This document shows positions 23,120 through 31,666 of a DNA stretch of 64,000 nt, piece after piece; position 1 is the stretch's first letter; every line of letters begins with the position of its first letter. The DNA lies in NCBI RefSeq assembly GCF_022095675.1, contig NZ_JAHYSG010000015.1, forward strand, positions 82,070 through 146,069, given 5' to 3'. The notes under the pieces are model-generated. The model was not told where the DNA came from, searched no databases, and was given only the letters and a program-made list of their open reading frames with translations. The DNA is from Dactylosporangium sp. AC04546. Lineage in GTDB: Bacteria; Actinomycetota; Actinomycetes; Mycobacteriales; Micromonosporaceae. A program made the position numbers and the translations under genes.

Positions 23120-24259
23120 TCAGGCCCTCGGCAGGCCGAGCACCCGCTCGGCGACGATGTTGCGCTGGATCTCGTTGGTGCCCGCGTAGATCGGGCCGGC
23201 CAGGGAGAACTGGAAGCCCCGCGTCCACGGCGAGTCCAGGATCGCCTCGGCGCCCAGCAGCTCCAGGGCCAGCTCGTGCAGGTCGATGTCCAGCTGCGAC
23301 CAGTACAGCTTGTTCAGGCTCGACCGGGCGCCCGGCGGGCGGCCCTCGACGAGGTCGGTGACCTGGTTGAGGGTGAACAGCTGGTAGGCGCGGGCCGCCA
23401 GCCAGGCCCTCGTCACGCGCTCGCGGGTGGCCGGGCGCAGGCGGTCGCGCTGCGCGGCCGCCAGGGCGATCAGGCGCGACGCGGTGTGCAGGAAGCGGCC
23501 CGGGGAGCGCAGGGTCAGGCCGCGTTCGGAGCCGGTCGTGGCCATCGCCACCCGCCAGCCCTCGCCGACGCCGCCGAGCACGGCCGACGACGGGACGAAC
23601 ACGTCGTCGAAGAAGACCTCGGCGAAGCCCTCGTCGCCGTCGAGGCGGCCGAAGCCGCGGACCGTGACGCCCGGGGTGTCGAGCGGGACGAGGAAGTACG
23701 TCAGGCCGCGGTGGCGGGGCGCCGACGGGTCGGTGCGGAACAGGCCGAACAGGTGGGTGCAGAACGCGCCGCGGGTGGTCCAGGTCTTCTGCCCGGACAG
23801 CCGCCAGCCGTCCGCGGCGGGCACCGCGCGGCTGGCGATGCCGGCCAGGTCACTGCCGGCGCCCGGCTCCGACCAGCCCTGGCACCACAGGTCCTGCGCC
23901 GCGGCCATCCGGGGCAGCAGCGTGTCGCGCTGCGCCGGGGTACCGAACTCGAACAGCGTCGGGGCGAGCAGGAAGATCCCGTTCTGGGTCACGCGCTGCG
24001 GCGCGCCGGCGGCGTAGTACTCCTCCTCGAAGATGAGCCACTCCCAGAGGGAGGCGTCCCGGCCGCCGTACTGCGCCGGCCACGACACGACGGACCACCG
24101 CGCCTCGAACAGCCGCCGCTCCCAGTCGAGGTGCGCGGCGAAGCCCTCGCGCGTGTCGCCCGACGGCAGCGGCGACGACGGGACGTTGGCGCGCAGCCAG
24201 GACCGGGCCTCGGCGCGGAACGCGGCCTCGGAGGCGGTGTCGGCGAGCTCGACCGTCAT
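23120..24259 (-). CDS. fadE31: Acyl-CoA dehydrogenase, FadE31-like
   Basis: 379 aa. FAD/substrate motifs WCQGWSEPGAGSDLAG (about 128-143), GQKTWTTRGAF and the C-terminal GPIYAGTNEIQRNIVAERVLG are typical; pattern and length match mycobacterial FadE31 (FEEEYYAAGAP, GLTYFLVPLDTPGVTV). FadE31 acts with smaller FadE partners on CoA thioesters late in steroid ring degradation. ATG 24259 overlaps the echA20 stop by 4 bp. The partner subunit is probably encoded by the next gene. Confidence 0.82.
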   Translation of the reverse strand: MTVELADTASEAAFRAEARSWLRANVPSSPLPSGDTREGFAAHLDWERRLFEARWSVVSWPAQYGGRDASLWEWLIFEEEYYAAGAPQRVTQNGIFLLAPTLFEFGTPAQRDTLLPRMAAAQDLWCQGWSEPGAGSDLAGIASRAVPAADGWRLSGQKTWTTRGAFCTHLFGLFRTDPSAPRHRGLTYFLVPLDTPGVTVRGFGRLDGDEGFAEVFFDDVFVPSSAVLGGVGEGWRVAMATTGSERGLTLRSPGRFLHTASRLIALAAAQRDRLRPATRERVTRAWLAARAYQLFTLNQVTDLVEGRPPGARSSLNKLYWSQLDIDLHELALELLGAEAILDSPWTRGFQFSLAGPIYAGTNEIQRNIVAERVLGLPRA

Positions 24260-24990
24260 CGGCCGAACTCGTCGCGGACCTTGTCCGCCACGCCGGTCAG
24301 GTTGAGCTCGAACGTGAAGCCCTGCTCGTAGCGGTAGCTGCGCTTGGGGTCCCACGGGTCGATGCCGTTGAGCGACTCCTTGGCGGCGCGGATGACGGCC
24401 GGGTCCTTGCCGGCGATGTCGTGGGCGAGCTCGAACGCCGCGGCCCGCAGTTCGGCGCGGGGCACGACGCGCAGCACCGAGCCGAACGCGTGCAGCTCGG
24501 CGGCGGTCGCGGTGGCCGACGTGTACATCATCGCGCGCATCTTGTGCTGCGGTACGAGCCGGGAGAGGTGCGTCGCGGCGCCCAGCGCGCCCCGGTCGAC
24601 CTCGGGCAGGCCGAACGTGGCGTCGTCGGACGCGACGATGATGTCGGCGTTGCCGACCAGGCCGATGCCGCCGCCCAGGCAGAAGCCGTGCACGGCGGCG
24701 ATCACCGGGACCGGGCAGTCGTAGACGGCGGCGAACGCGGCGGCGCAGCCCCGGTTCACCCCGACGAGCGCGGCGTGGTCGGCGGCGGCCTGCAGCTCCT
24801 TGATGTCGACGCCGGCGTTGTAGCCGCGGCCCTCGGCGCGCAGCACGACGGCCCGCACGGCCGGGTCGGCGCCGGCGGTGGTGAGCGCGGCCGCCAGGTC
24901 GAACCAGCCCTTCACGGGCAGGGCGTTGACCGGCGGGTTGTTCATGACGATCTCCGCCACGCCCCGCTCGTCCACAGTGGTCTCGATCAT
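24256..24990 (-). CDS. echA20: EchA20, ring-opening crotonase-family hydrolase
   Basis: 244 aa. Near-diagnostic match in pattern to Mtb EchA20 (Rv3550): AEGRGYNAGVDIKELQ, NRGCAAAF, FCLGGGIGLVGNADIIVAS, GALGAATHLSRLVPQHKMR and the C-terminal YEQGFTFELNLTGVAD. In the known pathway EchA20 hydrolytically opens ring D of the indene-carboxyl-CoA intermediate. It overlaps both neighbours by 4 bp within the ipdF operon. Confidence 0.92.
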   Translation of the reverse strand: MIETTVDERGVAEIVMNNPPVNALPVKGWFDLAAALTTAGADPAVRAVVLRAEGRGYNAGVDIKELQAAADHAALVGVNRGCAAAFAAVYDCPVPVIAAVHGFCLGGGIGLVGNADIIVASDDATFGLPEVDRGALGAATHLSRLVPQHKMRAMMYTSATATAAELHAFGSVLRVVPRAELRAAAFELAHDIAGKDPAVIRAAKESLNGIDPWDPKRSYRYEQGFTFELNLTGVADKVRDEFGR

Positions 24991-25373
24991 GCGTCTTCTC
25001 CGATGAAGGTCGCCCAGCCGTACACGGCGACCGTGCCGTCCTGGGTGGTGCAGGTCAGTTCGAGGTCCACCAGCGGCGAGCCGTCCTCGGCGGTGTACCG
25101 CCGGGTCTCGGCGCCGTCGCAGGTGACGGTGTCGCCGGGGAACACCTGGGCGGCGAAGCGGACCCGGAACGAGCGGACGTTCCGCGCGCCGTACCGGTCG
25201 GTGGCCCAGGTCGCCATGAGCCCGGCCTGGAGCATGCCCAGCGACAGCGGCGCCCGCATGCCGGCGGCGCGCGCGAACTGCTCGTCGTGGTGGATCGGGT
25301 TGAAGTCGCCCGAGGCGCCCTGGTAGCGGACCAGGTCGGTGCGGGTCAGCGGGCCGACGGTGAAGCTCGTCAT
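24987..25373 (-). CDS. MaoC-like (R)-enoyl-CoA hydratase subunit
   Basis: 128 aa hotdog protein with the hydratase 2 motif GASGDFNPIHHDEQFA (Asp and His catalytic pair, about residues 19-34). It follows a FAS1-like MaoC partner with a 4-bp overlap, so the two likely form a heterodimeric hydratase as in HadAB or ChsH1-ChsH2. No DUF35 domain is present. Hydration of an enoyl-CoA from the HIP pathway is the natural role, inferred from the operon. Confidence 0.85.
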   Translation of the reverse strand: MTSFTVGPLTRTDLVRYQGASGDFNPIHHDEQFARAAGMRAPLSLGMLQAGLMATWATDRYGARNVRSFRVRFAAQVFPGDTVTCDGAETRRYTAEDGSPLVDLELTCTTQDGTVAVYGWATFIGEDA

Positions 25374-25795
25374 GCGGTCTCCACCCCGGTCAGCTTGGCC
25401 GTCGCGACGAGGTTGCCGTCCTCGTCGTGGAAGTCGGTGACCATCACGGCGAACGTCAGCGTCCCCCGCCGGCCCTCCTTCCGCGTGACCGACTCGATGC
25501 GGGACCGGCCGGTCAGGCGGGTGCCGGCCCGCGGAGGCGGGCCGTGGAAGACGAACTCCTGCTCGGCGTGCAGACCCTTGCGCTGGTCCATGGCGACCGC
25601 CTCCCAGGGGTCGCTCTCGCCGGACTGCCAGAAGAACGCGGTGGTCAGGAATGTCGGCGGTACCACGGGATCCTCCGCCTCCAGGTAGGCGGGGTTGGCG
25701 GAGTGGGTGGCCCGGGCGAACTCGCGGATCTTGCCGCGTTCGACGTCGAGCGTGAAGGGCTCCCCCACCCGGCCCACGGCGCTGGCGTCCACCAT
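25370..25795 (-). CDS. MaoC-like hydratase partner (FAS1-type dehydratase domain)
   Basis: 141 aa. N-terminal region VGEPFTLDVERGKIREFARA followed by NPAYLE and PPTFLTTAFFW matches the MaoC_dehydrat_N/FAS1 dehydratase domain that lacks the catalytic His-Asp pair and serves as the structural partner. Overlaps the catalytic MaoC gene by 4 bp and lies 9 bp after ipdF. Confidence 0.82.
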   Translation of the reverse strand: MVDASAVGRVGEPFTLDVERGKIREFARATHSANPAYLEAEDPVVPPTFLTTAFFWQSGESDPWEAVAMDQRKGLHAEQEFVFHGPPPRAGTRLTGRSRIESVTRKEGRRGTLTFAVMVTDFHDEDGNLVATAKLTGVETA

Positions 25796-25804
25796 GAAGT
25801 GCTC

Positions 25805-26557
25805 CTACGGGTGCTGGCTGCTGACGGAGACGACCTCGCCGGTCATGTACGAGCTGTACTCGCTGGCGAGGAACACGATCACGTTGGCCACCTCCCACGG
25901 CTCGGCCGGCCGGCCGAACGCCTCGCGCCCGGACAGCTCGCTGAGCAGCTCCTCGGTGGTGACCTTGGCGAGGTGCGGGTGCATCGCCAGGCTGGGCGCC
26001 ACGGCGTTGACCCGCACCCCGGCCGGGGCCGCCTCGATGGCGGCGCAGCGGGTGAGCGCCATGACCCCGGCCTTGGCCGCGGCGTAGTGCGCCTGCCCCT
26101 CCTGCGCCCGCCAGCCGATGACCGAGGCGTTGTTGACCACCACACCCCGCCCGCGCGGGACCATGTGCCGCAGCGCGGCGCGGGTGCAGCGGAAGGTGCC
26201 GGTGAGCGTCACGTCCAGGACGGTGCTCCACTGCTCGTCGGTCATGTCGACGAGCCGCGCGGTGCCGCCCAGGCCGGCGTTGTTGACGAGGACGTCCAGG
26301 CCGCCGTGGGTCGCCACGACGGTGTCGACGAGGTGCTGCACCTGCGACTCGACGGTCACGTCGCAGGGCACCCCGAGCACGCCCAGCTTGTCGGCGGACT
26401 CGGCGAGGCGCCGCTCGTGCCGGTCGCTGATCACGACGGTCGCGCCCTCCTCGATGCAGCGCTCGGCGGTCGCGTACCCGATGCCCGTGCCGGCGGCGGC
26501 GGTCACGAGCACGGTCCGCCCCTCGAGCAGCCCGTGGCCTTTGGTCCTGGTCACCAT
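25805..26557 (-). CDS. ipdF: IpdF, hydroxy-HIP-CoA dehydrogenase (SDR)
   Basis: 250 aa SDR. The N-terminal TAAAGTGIGYATAERC, NNAGLGG, ASVIGWRAQEGQAHYAAAK and C-terminal YSSYMTGEVVSVSSQHP match mycobacterial Rv3559c/IpdF, which oxidises the 5-hydroxyl of the HIP-CoA series. First gene of a nine-gene operon running to 18892. ATG 26557 is 11 bp from a KstR2-type box, so the repressor would cover the transcription or ribosome start region. Confidence 0.9.
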   Translation of the reverse strand: MVTRTKGHGLLEGRTVLVTAAAGTGIGYATAERCIEEGATVVISDRHERRLAESADKLGVLGVPCDVTVESQVQHLVDTVVATHGGLDVLVNNAGLGGTARLVDMTDEQWSTVLDVTLTGTFRCTRAALRHMVPRGRGVVVNNASVIGWRAQEGQAHYAAAKAGVMALTRCAAIEAAPAGVRVNAVAPSLAMHPHLAKVTTEELLSELSGREAFGRPAEPWEVANVIVFLASEYSSYMTGEVVSVSSQHP

Positions 26558-26561
26558 GACG

Positions 26562-27200
26562 TCAGCCTACCAAGCGCTTGTTAGGTTCGGAAGGGGTGGC
26601 CCGGGCCTGGTCCAGCGGGACGGCCACGTCGGCGGACGTGGACAGCGCCGGGCGGTCCGGCTCGGCCTGCGCCAGCGCCGCCACCTCGACGAGGGACGTC
26701 CGCGAGCGCTCGGCGAGATCCTGGTACACCCTGGTCCCGTTGGCCTTCCAGGCCAGCTCCGCGGGCGTCAGCGTGCGCACGACCTTGGCCGGCGACCCGG
26801 CGACCAGCGTCCGTGACGGGACGACGAAGCCGGCCTTGACCAGCGAGTGGGCGGCGACGAAGGCGTACGCGCCGATCAGCGCGTCGTCCATGACCACCGC
26901 GTTCATGCCGATGAGCACGCCGGGCTCGGTGACGCAGCCGTGCAGGACCGCGCCGTGCCCGACGTGCCCGTCGCGGCCCAGGACGGCCTCGGTGCCGGGG
27001 AACGTGTGGAACACGCAGGAGTCCTGCAGGTTCGAACCCTCCTCCAGCACGATCCGGCCGAAGTCGCCGCGGAGGCTGGCGAGCGGCCCGACGTAGCAGC
27101 GCGGGCCGACGTGGACGTCGCCGATGAGCACCGCGGTCGGGTGCACGAAGGCCGCCGGGTGCACGACCGGGACCACGCCCTCGATCGAGTACACCGGCAT
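26562..27200 (-). CDS. Hexapeptide-repeat (gamma-carbonic anhydrase/PaaY-like) protein
   Basis: 212 aa. Left-handed beta-helix repeats through residues about 12-140 with VHPTAVLIGDVHVGPRCYVG, SNLQDSCVFHTFPG, VGHGAVLHG and GMNAVVMDDALIG; His residues in HVGHGA and in FHTF are suitable metal ligands as in PaaY, an acyl-CoA thioesterase. It ends the ipdA-ipdB-ipdC run. Its last codons (NKRLVG) are part of the KstR2-type box that controls ipdF. It may hydrolyse dead-end CoA esters (inference). Confidence 0.82.
   Translation of the reverse strand: MPVYSIEGVVPVVHPAAFVHPTAVLIGDVHVGPRCYVGPLASLRGDFGRIVLEEGSNLQDSCVFHTFPGTEAVLGRDGHVGHGAVLHGCVTEPGVLIGMNAVVMDDALIGAYAFVAAHSLVKAGFVVPSRTLVAGSPAKVVRTLTPAELAWKANGTRVYQDLAERSRTSLVEVAALAQAEPDRPALSTSADVAVPLDQARATPSEPNKRLVG
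26569..26586 (+). promoter_or_regulatory. KstR2-type operator 2
   Basis: ACCAAGCGCTTGTTAGGT on the plus strand; identical (as complement) to operator 6. It lies 11 bp upstream of ipdF and inside the 3' coding end of the preceding gene. Confidence 0.85.
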
Positions 27201-28240
27201 CAGGCGAGCCGCTTCAGCGTGCCGGCGGCCTCCGCCATGATCCGCTCGACCAGCTCGGCGCAGCTCGGCAGGTCGTCGATCAGCCCGGCGACCTGGCCCG
27301 TGGCCATCACGCCCTGCTCCGGGCGGCCGTCGACCATGGCGGCCCGGATGAGCATCGGCGTGTTCGCCGCGAGCAGCACCTGGGAGTACTTCAGGCCGTG
27401 CTCCCGGTGCATCGCGCGGCCCTCCCGCATGAGGCTGAGCCAGCTGCGCCCGGTGAGCTTGCGGAAGGTCCGGGCGCTGCCGACGGCGCTGGCGAGGCGC
27501 CGGCCGCCGGTCAGCGTGTCGAGGAACGGCGTGCGCAGCACGCGCTGCGGGACGCCGTCGAGGGCGTCGGTGACCACCGTGTCCGTCAGCGAGGCCTTGA
27601 GGTACTGCTGCTTCACCTCGACCGGCACCGGGCTGTCGCTGGTGAGCAGGAACCGGGTGCCCATCGCGATGCCGGCGGCGCCGTACGCGAGCGCGGCGAC
27701 CAGGCCGCGGCCGTCGAAGTACCCGCCGGCGGCGATGACCGGGATGCCGACGGCGTCGACGACCTGCGGCAGCAGCAGCGAGGTCGGCACCGGGCCGGTG
27801 TGCCCGCCGCCCTCGCCGCCCTGCACGACCACGGCGTCGGCGCCCCACGCCGCGACCTTCTCGGCGTGCCGGCGCGCCCCGACCGACGGCACCACGACCG
27901 CGCCGGCCGACTTCAGCCGCTCGATCAGGTCGGGCTTCGGGGCCAGGGCGAACGAGGCGACCTTCACCCCCTCGCCGATGAGCAGGTCGACCCGCTTGCG
28001 GGCGTCGGGCGCGTCGGCGCGCAGGTTGACCCCGAACGGCTGGTCGGTGCGCCGGCGCACCTCGGCGACGGCGGTGGCGAGCTCCTCGAACGACAGCGTG
28101 GCGCTGGCCAGGATGCCCAGCCCGCCGGCGTTCGAGGTGGCGGCGGTCAGGGCGGCGTCGGAGACCCAGCCCATACCGGTCTGCACGATCGGGTACCGGA
28201 CGCCGAACAGCTCGCAGATCGGCGTCCGCAGCGCGGTCAC
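27200..28240 (-). CDS. ipdC: IpdC, nitronate-monooxygenase-fold flavoprotein
   Basis: 346 aa TIM-barrel flavoprotein: YPIVQTGMGWVSDAALTAA at the start, VVQGGEGGGHTG (about 137-148), PVIAAGGYFDGRGLVAALAYGA and GTRFLL, the FMN-binding pattern of the NMO family. In mycobacteria IpdC (Rv3553) is needed with IpdAB for ring C degradation. GTG 28240 has GGAGG 7 nt upstream and overlaps the ipdB stop (GTGA). The next gene starts on its stop codon (TGATG). Confidence 0.9.
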   Translation of the reverse strand: MTALRTPICELFGVRYPIVQTGMGWVSDAALTAATSNAGGLGILASATLSFEELATAVAEVRRRTDQPFGVNLRADAPDARKRVDLLIGEGVKVASFALAPKPDLIERLKSAGAVVVPSVGARRHAEKVAAWGADAVVVQGGEGGGHTGPVPTSLLLPQVVDAVGIPVIAAGGYFDGRGLVAALAYGAAGIAMGTRFLLTSDSPVPVEVKQQYLKASLTDTVVTDALDGVPQRVLRTPFLDTLTGGRRLASAVGSARTFRKLTGRSWLSLMREGRAMHREHGLKYSQVLLAANTPMLIRAAMVDGRPEQGVMATGQVAGLIDDLPSCAELVERIMAEAAGTLKRLA

Positions 28241-28992
28241 CCCCGCACCTCCCGGTCGCGGGTCGACCTCGGGTCGATCACCTCGCGGATCAGGGCCAGT
28301 TCGGCGTCGGTGGGCAGGCGGGTCTGCGCGACGTCCGGCGGCACCACCAGATCGAACCCCGTCGCGTCCAGCACCTCCTGCACCGTCACGCCCGGATGCA
28401 CCGAGGCGAGGCGCATTCGGTGGTCGGCGGTGTCGAAGTCGAACACGCCGAGGTTGCTGACCACCCGGCGCAGCTCGTGATACCGCCCGGCGGCGGGGTT
28501 GGCGGCGGCCCGGTCGTAGCCGATGCCGCTGACCATGTCGACCGCCTCGACGAACGAGCGCCGGCCGTGCTTGGGCACCCAATAGCTGGTCGGGTGGCTG
28601 ACCGTGTTGCCGGGCGCGCCGCGCACGCCGAGCAGGGCCCGGTCCGGGCGGGCGAAGTCGGCGCCGATGGCGGAGATGTTCGCGTTGCCGTAGCGGTCGA
28701 TCTGGCTCGGGCCCATCATGACGTGCCGGCGGCCGCGGTACAGCAGGTCGAACACGACTCGGAACGGGAGCCAGCCCTCGATCACGGGCGGGGTGCCGCC
28801 GATCGCCCAGGTGCCCTGGGTGAGCAGCGCCTCACCGTCGGACACCAGCAGGTCGGGGGCGAACGTGGCGCGGGCCAGCCGGGCGGCGATCATCGGCACC
28901 AGCCCTATCCCGCTGGCCAGGATCTCGCCGTCGCCGCGCCACACCTCGGCGCACGCGACCACACAGACCTCGGCGCGCGTCGCGTCGCTCAT
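28237..28992 (-). CDS. ipdB: IpdB, ring C-opening CoA hydrolase beta subunit
   Basis: 251 aa, class I CoA-transferase fold. Segments EVWRGDGEILASGIGLVPM, VMMGPSQIDRYGNANISAIG and GAPGNTVSH match IpdB (Rv3552). IpdAB is established as a hydrolase that opens steroid ring C of COCHEA-CoA. It overlaps ipdA and ipdC by 4 bp each. Confidence 0.92.
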   Translation of the reverse strand: MSDATRAEVCVVACAEVWRGDGEILASGIGLVPMIAARLARATFAPDLLVSDGEALLTQGTWAIGGTPPVIEGWLPFRVVFDLLYRGRRHVMMGPSQIDRYGNANISAIGADFARPDRALLGVRGAPGNTVSHPTSYWVPKHGRRSFVEAVDMVSGIGYDRAAANPAAGRYHELRRVVSNLGVFDFDTADHRMRLASVHPGVTVQEVLDATGFDLVVPPDVAQTRLPTDAELALIREVIDPRSTRDREVRG

Positions 28993-29804
28993 GCCGCCAC
29001 CCCCAGGTACTCCTCGTAGAACGCCGCCCAGGCCTGCGGGTCGGCGGCCGCCTGCGCGTAGCGGCGCTGGAACTCCTCGTCACGGCCGTAGTCGGGGTCG
29101 CAGCTGGTGAAGTGCGCGCCGCCGGGCGCCTCGACGACGCCGTGCACCATCCAGCGTTGCAGCAGCAGCGTCTGGACGGGGGCGTCCCGGGTGAGTTCCT
29201 CCGTCGGCACGATCCGCTCGACCGACACGTAGGCCTGCTCGGCGGCGGTGCAGAAGAGGTCGTCGAAGTACGGGTCGGCGCCGAGGTACTGCGCGTTGCC
29301 CAGCTCGTCGGCCCGGTTGAGGTGGACGAGCGCGACGTCCAGCGGCAACGCCGGCACCGCCACCAGCTCCTCGTCGCTGTACGGCGAGGCGATCGTGCGC
29401 AGCTCGGGGTTGACCCGCAGCACGTCGGAGCCGAGGCCCGCCCGGCTGGGCAGGAACGGCAGCCGGCAGCTGGCGGCGTACAGCCCCCAGCGCAGCATGC
29501 CCTCGTCGTACTCCGTGACATCGACCGCGCCGGCCTGCCGGGCCGCACGGAAGTGCGGCTCGAGCGGGATCGTGTCGAGCGACACGAACCCGTACACGAG
29601 GCGGCGGACCTTCTTCGCCGCCAGCAGCAGGCCCACGTCGGGGCCGCCGTAGCTGACGATGGTCAGGTCCGTGAGATCGGAGCGCAGGATCGCCCGCACG
29701 AGCGACATCGGCTTGCGCCGAGAGCCCCAGCCGCCGATCCCGATGGTCATGCCGGACCGCAGCCGGCCCACGACCTCGTCTTCGGTCATCCGCTTGTTCG
29801 CCAT
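28989..29804 (-). CDS. ipdA: IpdA, ring C-opening CoA hydrolase alpha subunit
   Basis: 271 aa. The N-terminal GMTIGIGGWGSRRKPMSLVR and the segment YGGPDVGLLLAAKKV are the CoA-transferase alpha pattern of IpdA (Rv3551). Forms the heterotetrameric hydrolase with IpdB. First gene of the ipdABC operon; AAGG lies 6 nt before the ATG and a KstR2-type box 36 bp upstream. Divergent from kstR2, the same arrangement logic as in other steroid degraders. Confidence 0.92.
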   Translation of the reverse strand: MANKRMTEDEVVGRLRSGMTIGIGGWGSRRKPMSLVRAILRSDLTDLTIVSYGGPDVGLLLAAKKVRRLVYGFVSLDTIPLEPHFRAARQAGAVDVTEYDEGMLRWGLYAASCRLPFLPSRAGLGSDVLRVNPELRTIASPYSDEELVAVPALPLDVALVHLNRADELGNAQYLGADPYFDDLFCTAAEQAYVSVERIVPTEELTRDAPVQTLLLQRWMVHGVVEAPGGAHFTSCDPDYGRDEEFQRRYAQAAADPQAWAAFYEEYLGVAA

Positions 29805-29840
29805 GGTCCGCCTTCTTTGCCTAAGGACAAAGCTGACCGT

Positions 29841-29858
29841 ACCAAGCGCTTGCTTGAT
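29841..29858 (+). promoter_or_regulatory. KstR2-type operator 3
   Basis: ACCAAGCGCTTGCTTGAT, between divergent ipdA (29804) and kstR2 (29945). This allows repression of the ipd operon and autoregulation of kstR2. It differs from the other boxes only in the last half-arm. Confidence 0.85.
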
Positions 29859-29944
29859 TACGCTACACTCACCGACGAGCCGTATCTCACGGCCCGGCAC
29901 ACGTACACTCCTGGTGCCGGCACACATCGACAAGAAGGCACGGG

Positions 29945-30532
29945 ATGGCGCGAGAGCCTGGGGATCGACGCGAACGGATTCTCGCCAGCGCGGCGGGGTT
30001 GTTCGCCCGCAAGGGCGTGGCCGCCACGACCGTCCGCGAGATCGCGGACGAGGCCGGAATCCTGTCCGGAAGCCTCTATCACCACTTCGAGTCGAAGGAG
30101 GCGATGGTCGACGAGATCGTCACCTCCTACCTGGAGGACCTGCGGGCGCGGTACAAGCGGGTCCTGTCGGGCGACACCGACCCGAGGACGCGGCTGCACG
30201 ACCTCATCGTGGCGTCGCTGGAGGTCGTCGAAGCCCACCCGCACGCCACCGAGATCTACCAGAACGACGTCAACTACCTGACCCAGATCGAGCGTTTCGG
30301 GTACCTGAAGAACGCCGGCAAGGAGGTCCAGGCGGCCTGGCTGCAGGTCATCGAGGCGGGCATCGCCTCGGGGGTGATCCGCAGCGACCTGGACCCGAAG
30401 ATCCTGTACCGCCTGATGCGTGACGCGGTCTGGCTGTCGGTGCGCTGGTTCAAGCCGACCACGGCGTACCCGATCACCCGCCTGGCCGAGGACTGCACGT
30501 CGCTGTTCCTGGACGGCCTCGCCCGCCGCTGA
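29945..30532 (+). CDS. kstR2: KstR2, TetR-family repressor of steroid ring C/D genes
   Basis: 195 aa. The TetR helix-turn-helix (about 10-56) reads FARKGVAATTVREIADEAGILSGSLYHHFESKEAMVDEI, split here by helices 2 and 3, and closely matches Mtb KstR2 (ILSGSLYHHF; SVRW near the C-terminus). KstR2 is known to release DNA on binding HIP-CoA, the FadD3 product. ATG 29945; the operator lies 86 bp upstream. Target boxes within this window are listed as operators 1-6. Confidence 0.9.
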   Translation: MAREPGDRRERILASAAGLFARKGVAATTVREIADEAGILSGSLYHHFESKEAMVDEIVTSYLEDLRARYKRVLSGDTDPRTRLHDLIVASLEVVEAHPHATEIYQNDVNYLTQIERFGYLKNAGKEVQAAWLQVIEAGIASGVIRSDLDPKILYRLMRDAVWLSVRWFKPTTAYPITRLAEDCTSLFLDGLARR

Positions 30533-30536
30533 GTGC

Positions 30537-31022
30537 CTACACCGGGTGCTCGGGGGTGGCGCGCAGGACGGTGCCGAGGTGGTCGGCGGCGTCGCGCAGG
30601 GCCGTCACGGCGTCCGGGAGCATCGGGTGGGCGCCGCCGCGCTCCAGCAGGGCCGTCAGCGCGGCCAGCGTGGTCAGGGCGGCGTCCGTCACCGGGTCGG
30701 CGTGCTTGCCGCGCTCGCGCCACAGGCCGTGCTGGACGCGGGCCAGCCGGGCCACCTGAGCCCGGCGCAGCGGCGCCGCCGCGGCGCGGTCGGCGTCCCA
30801 GTGCAGGTCGGCGAGGTCCTCCACGCCCAGGTCGGAGCGCTCCTCGGCGGCCGCCAGGTGCGCTTCGAGGGCGGCGGTCAGGTGCGCCAGGAGGGCGAGG
30901 CGGCGGTGCTCGTCGTCGAGGTCGCGCATGATGTACAGCGGGTCGCCCGGCGCGCCGAGCACGGCCATCGCCCGCAGCAGGTCGTCGGTGGTCGGCTCCA
31001 CGGCGCGATCGTAGGCCGCCAC
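30537..31022 (-). CDS. Hypothetical helical protein
   Basis: 161 aa, Ala/Leu/Arg rich, predicted mostly helical, with no signal peptide or catalytic motif. GTG at 31022 gives the full frame; GTG at 31001 is an alternative and neither has a good Shine-Dalgarno. It converges on kstR2 with 4 bp between stops. Codon use is like its neighbours, supporting a real gene, but the family was not recognised. Confidence 0.55.
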   Translation of the reverse strand: MAAYDRAVEPTTDDLLRAMAVLGAPGDPLYIMRDLDDEHRRLALLAHLTAALEAHLAAAEERSDLGVEDLADLHWDADRAAAAPLRRAQVARLARVQHGLWRERGKHADPVTDAALTTLAALTALLERGGAHPMLPDAVTALRDAADHLGTVLRATPEHPV

Positions 31023-31066
31023 CGCCCCGGCCGGGCGTGGCTGTACACCTTGTCACAGGAGCACCG

Positions 31067-31666
31067 ATGAGTTCGGCCGCCGCGGCTGGTCAACAGCGCA
31101 TGGGACGCATCGAGGTGGACATCTCCGTATCCGTCGACGGCTTCGTCACCGGGCCGGGCGCCGACCTGCAGCCGGGGCTGGGGGTCGGCGGCGAGGCGCT
31201 GCACCACTGGGTGTGGCGGCACCCCGAGGGCCGGGCGCTGCTCGACGAGCTGCTGTTCCAGCGGTCCGGCGCCGTGGTCACCAGCCGGCGGGTGTACGAG
31301 GACACCGGCGGGTGGGGCGAGGACGGCTTCTACGGGATGCCGGTCTTCGTCGTCACGCACCGCCCGCACGAGGTCGTGCGCCGGGGCGACACCACGTTCA
31401 CGTTCGTGACCGGTGGGATCACGGCGGCCCTGGACGCCGCGCAGGCCGCCGCCGGGGCGCGCAACGTCCACGTCATGGGCGGCGCGTCGGTGGCCCGCCA
31501 GGTGCTCGCGTCGGGCCGCGCCGACCTCCTGCGCCTGCACGTCGCCCCGGTCCTGCTCGGCGGCGGCACACCCCTGTTCGACGGCTTGCAGCCGGTCCGG
31601 CTGGAGCACCTGTCGACGGTCGACACCCCCGAGGCCACGCACCTCACCTACCGGGTCGTCAACTAG
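31067..31666 (+). CDS. Dihydrofolate reductase-like protein (RibD C-terminal family)
   Basis: 199 aa. RibD_C/DHFR fold: IEVDISVSVDGFVTGPG at the start, FVVTHRPHE in the middle and VHVMGGASVARQVLASG near the end, the usual order in actinobacterial YwjB/YyaP-type proteins. AGGAG lies 5 nt before ATG 31067. Probably an NADPH-dependent reductase of unknown substrate. The stop overlaps that of the convergent DinB gene by 4 bp. Confidence 0.82.
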   Translation: MSSAAAAGQQRMGRIEVDISVSVDGFVTGPGADLQPGLGVGGEALHHWVWRHPEGRALLDELLFQRSGAVVTSRRVYEDTGGWGEDGFYGMPVFVVTHRPHEVVRRGDTTFTFVTGGITAALDAAQAAAGARNVHVMGGASVARQVLASGRADLLRLHVAPVLLGGGTPLFDGLQPVRLEHLSTVDTPEATHLTYRVVN

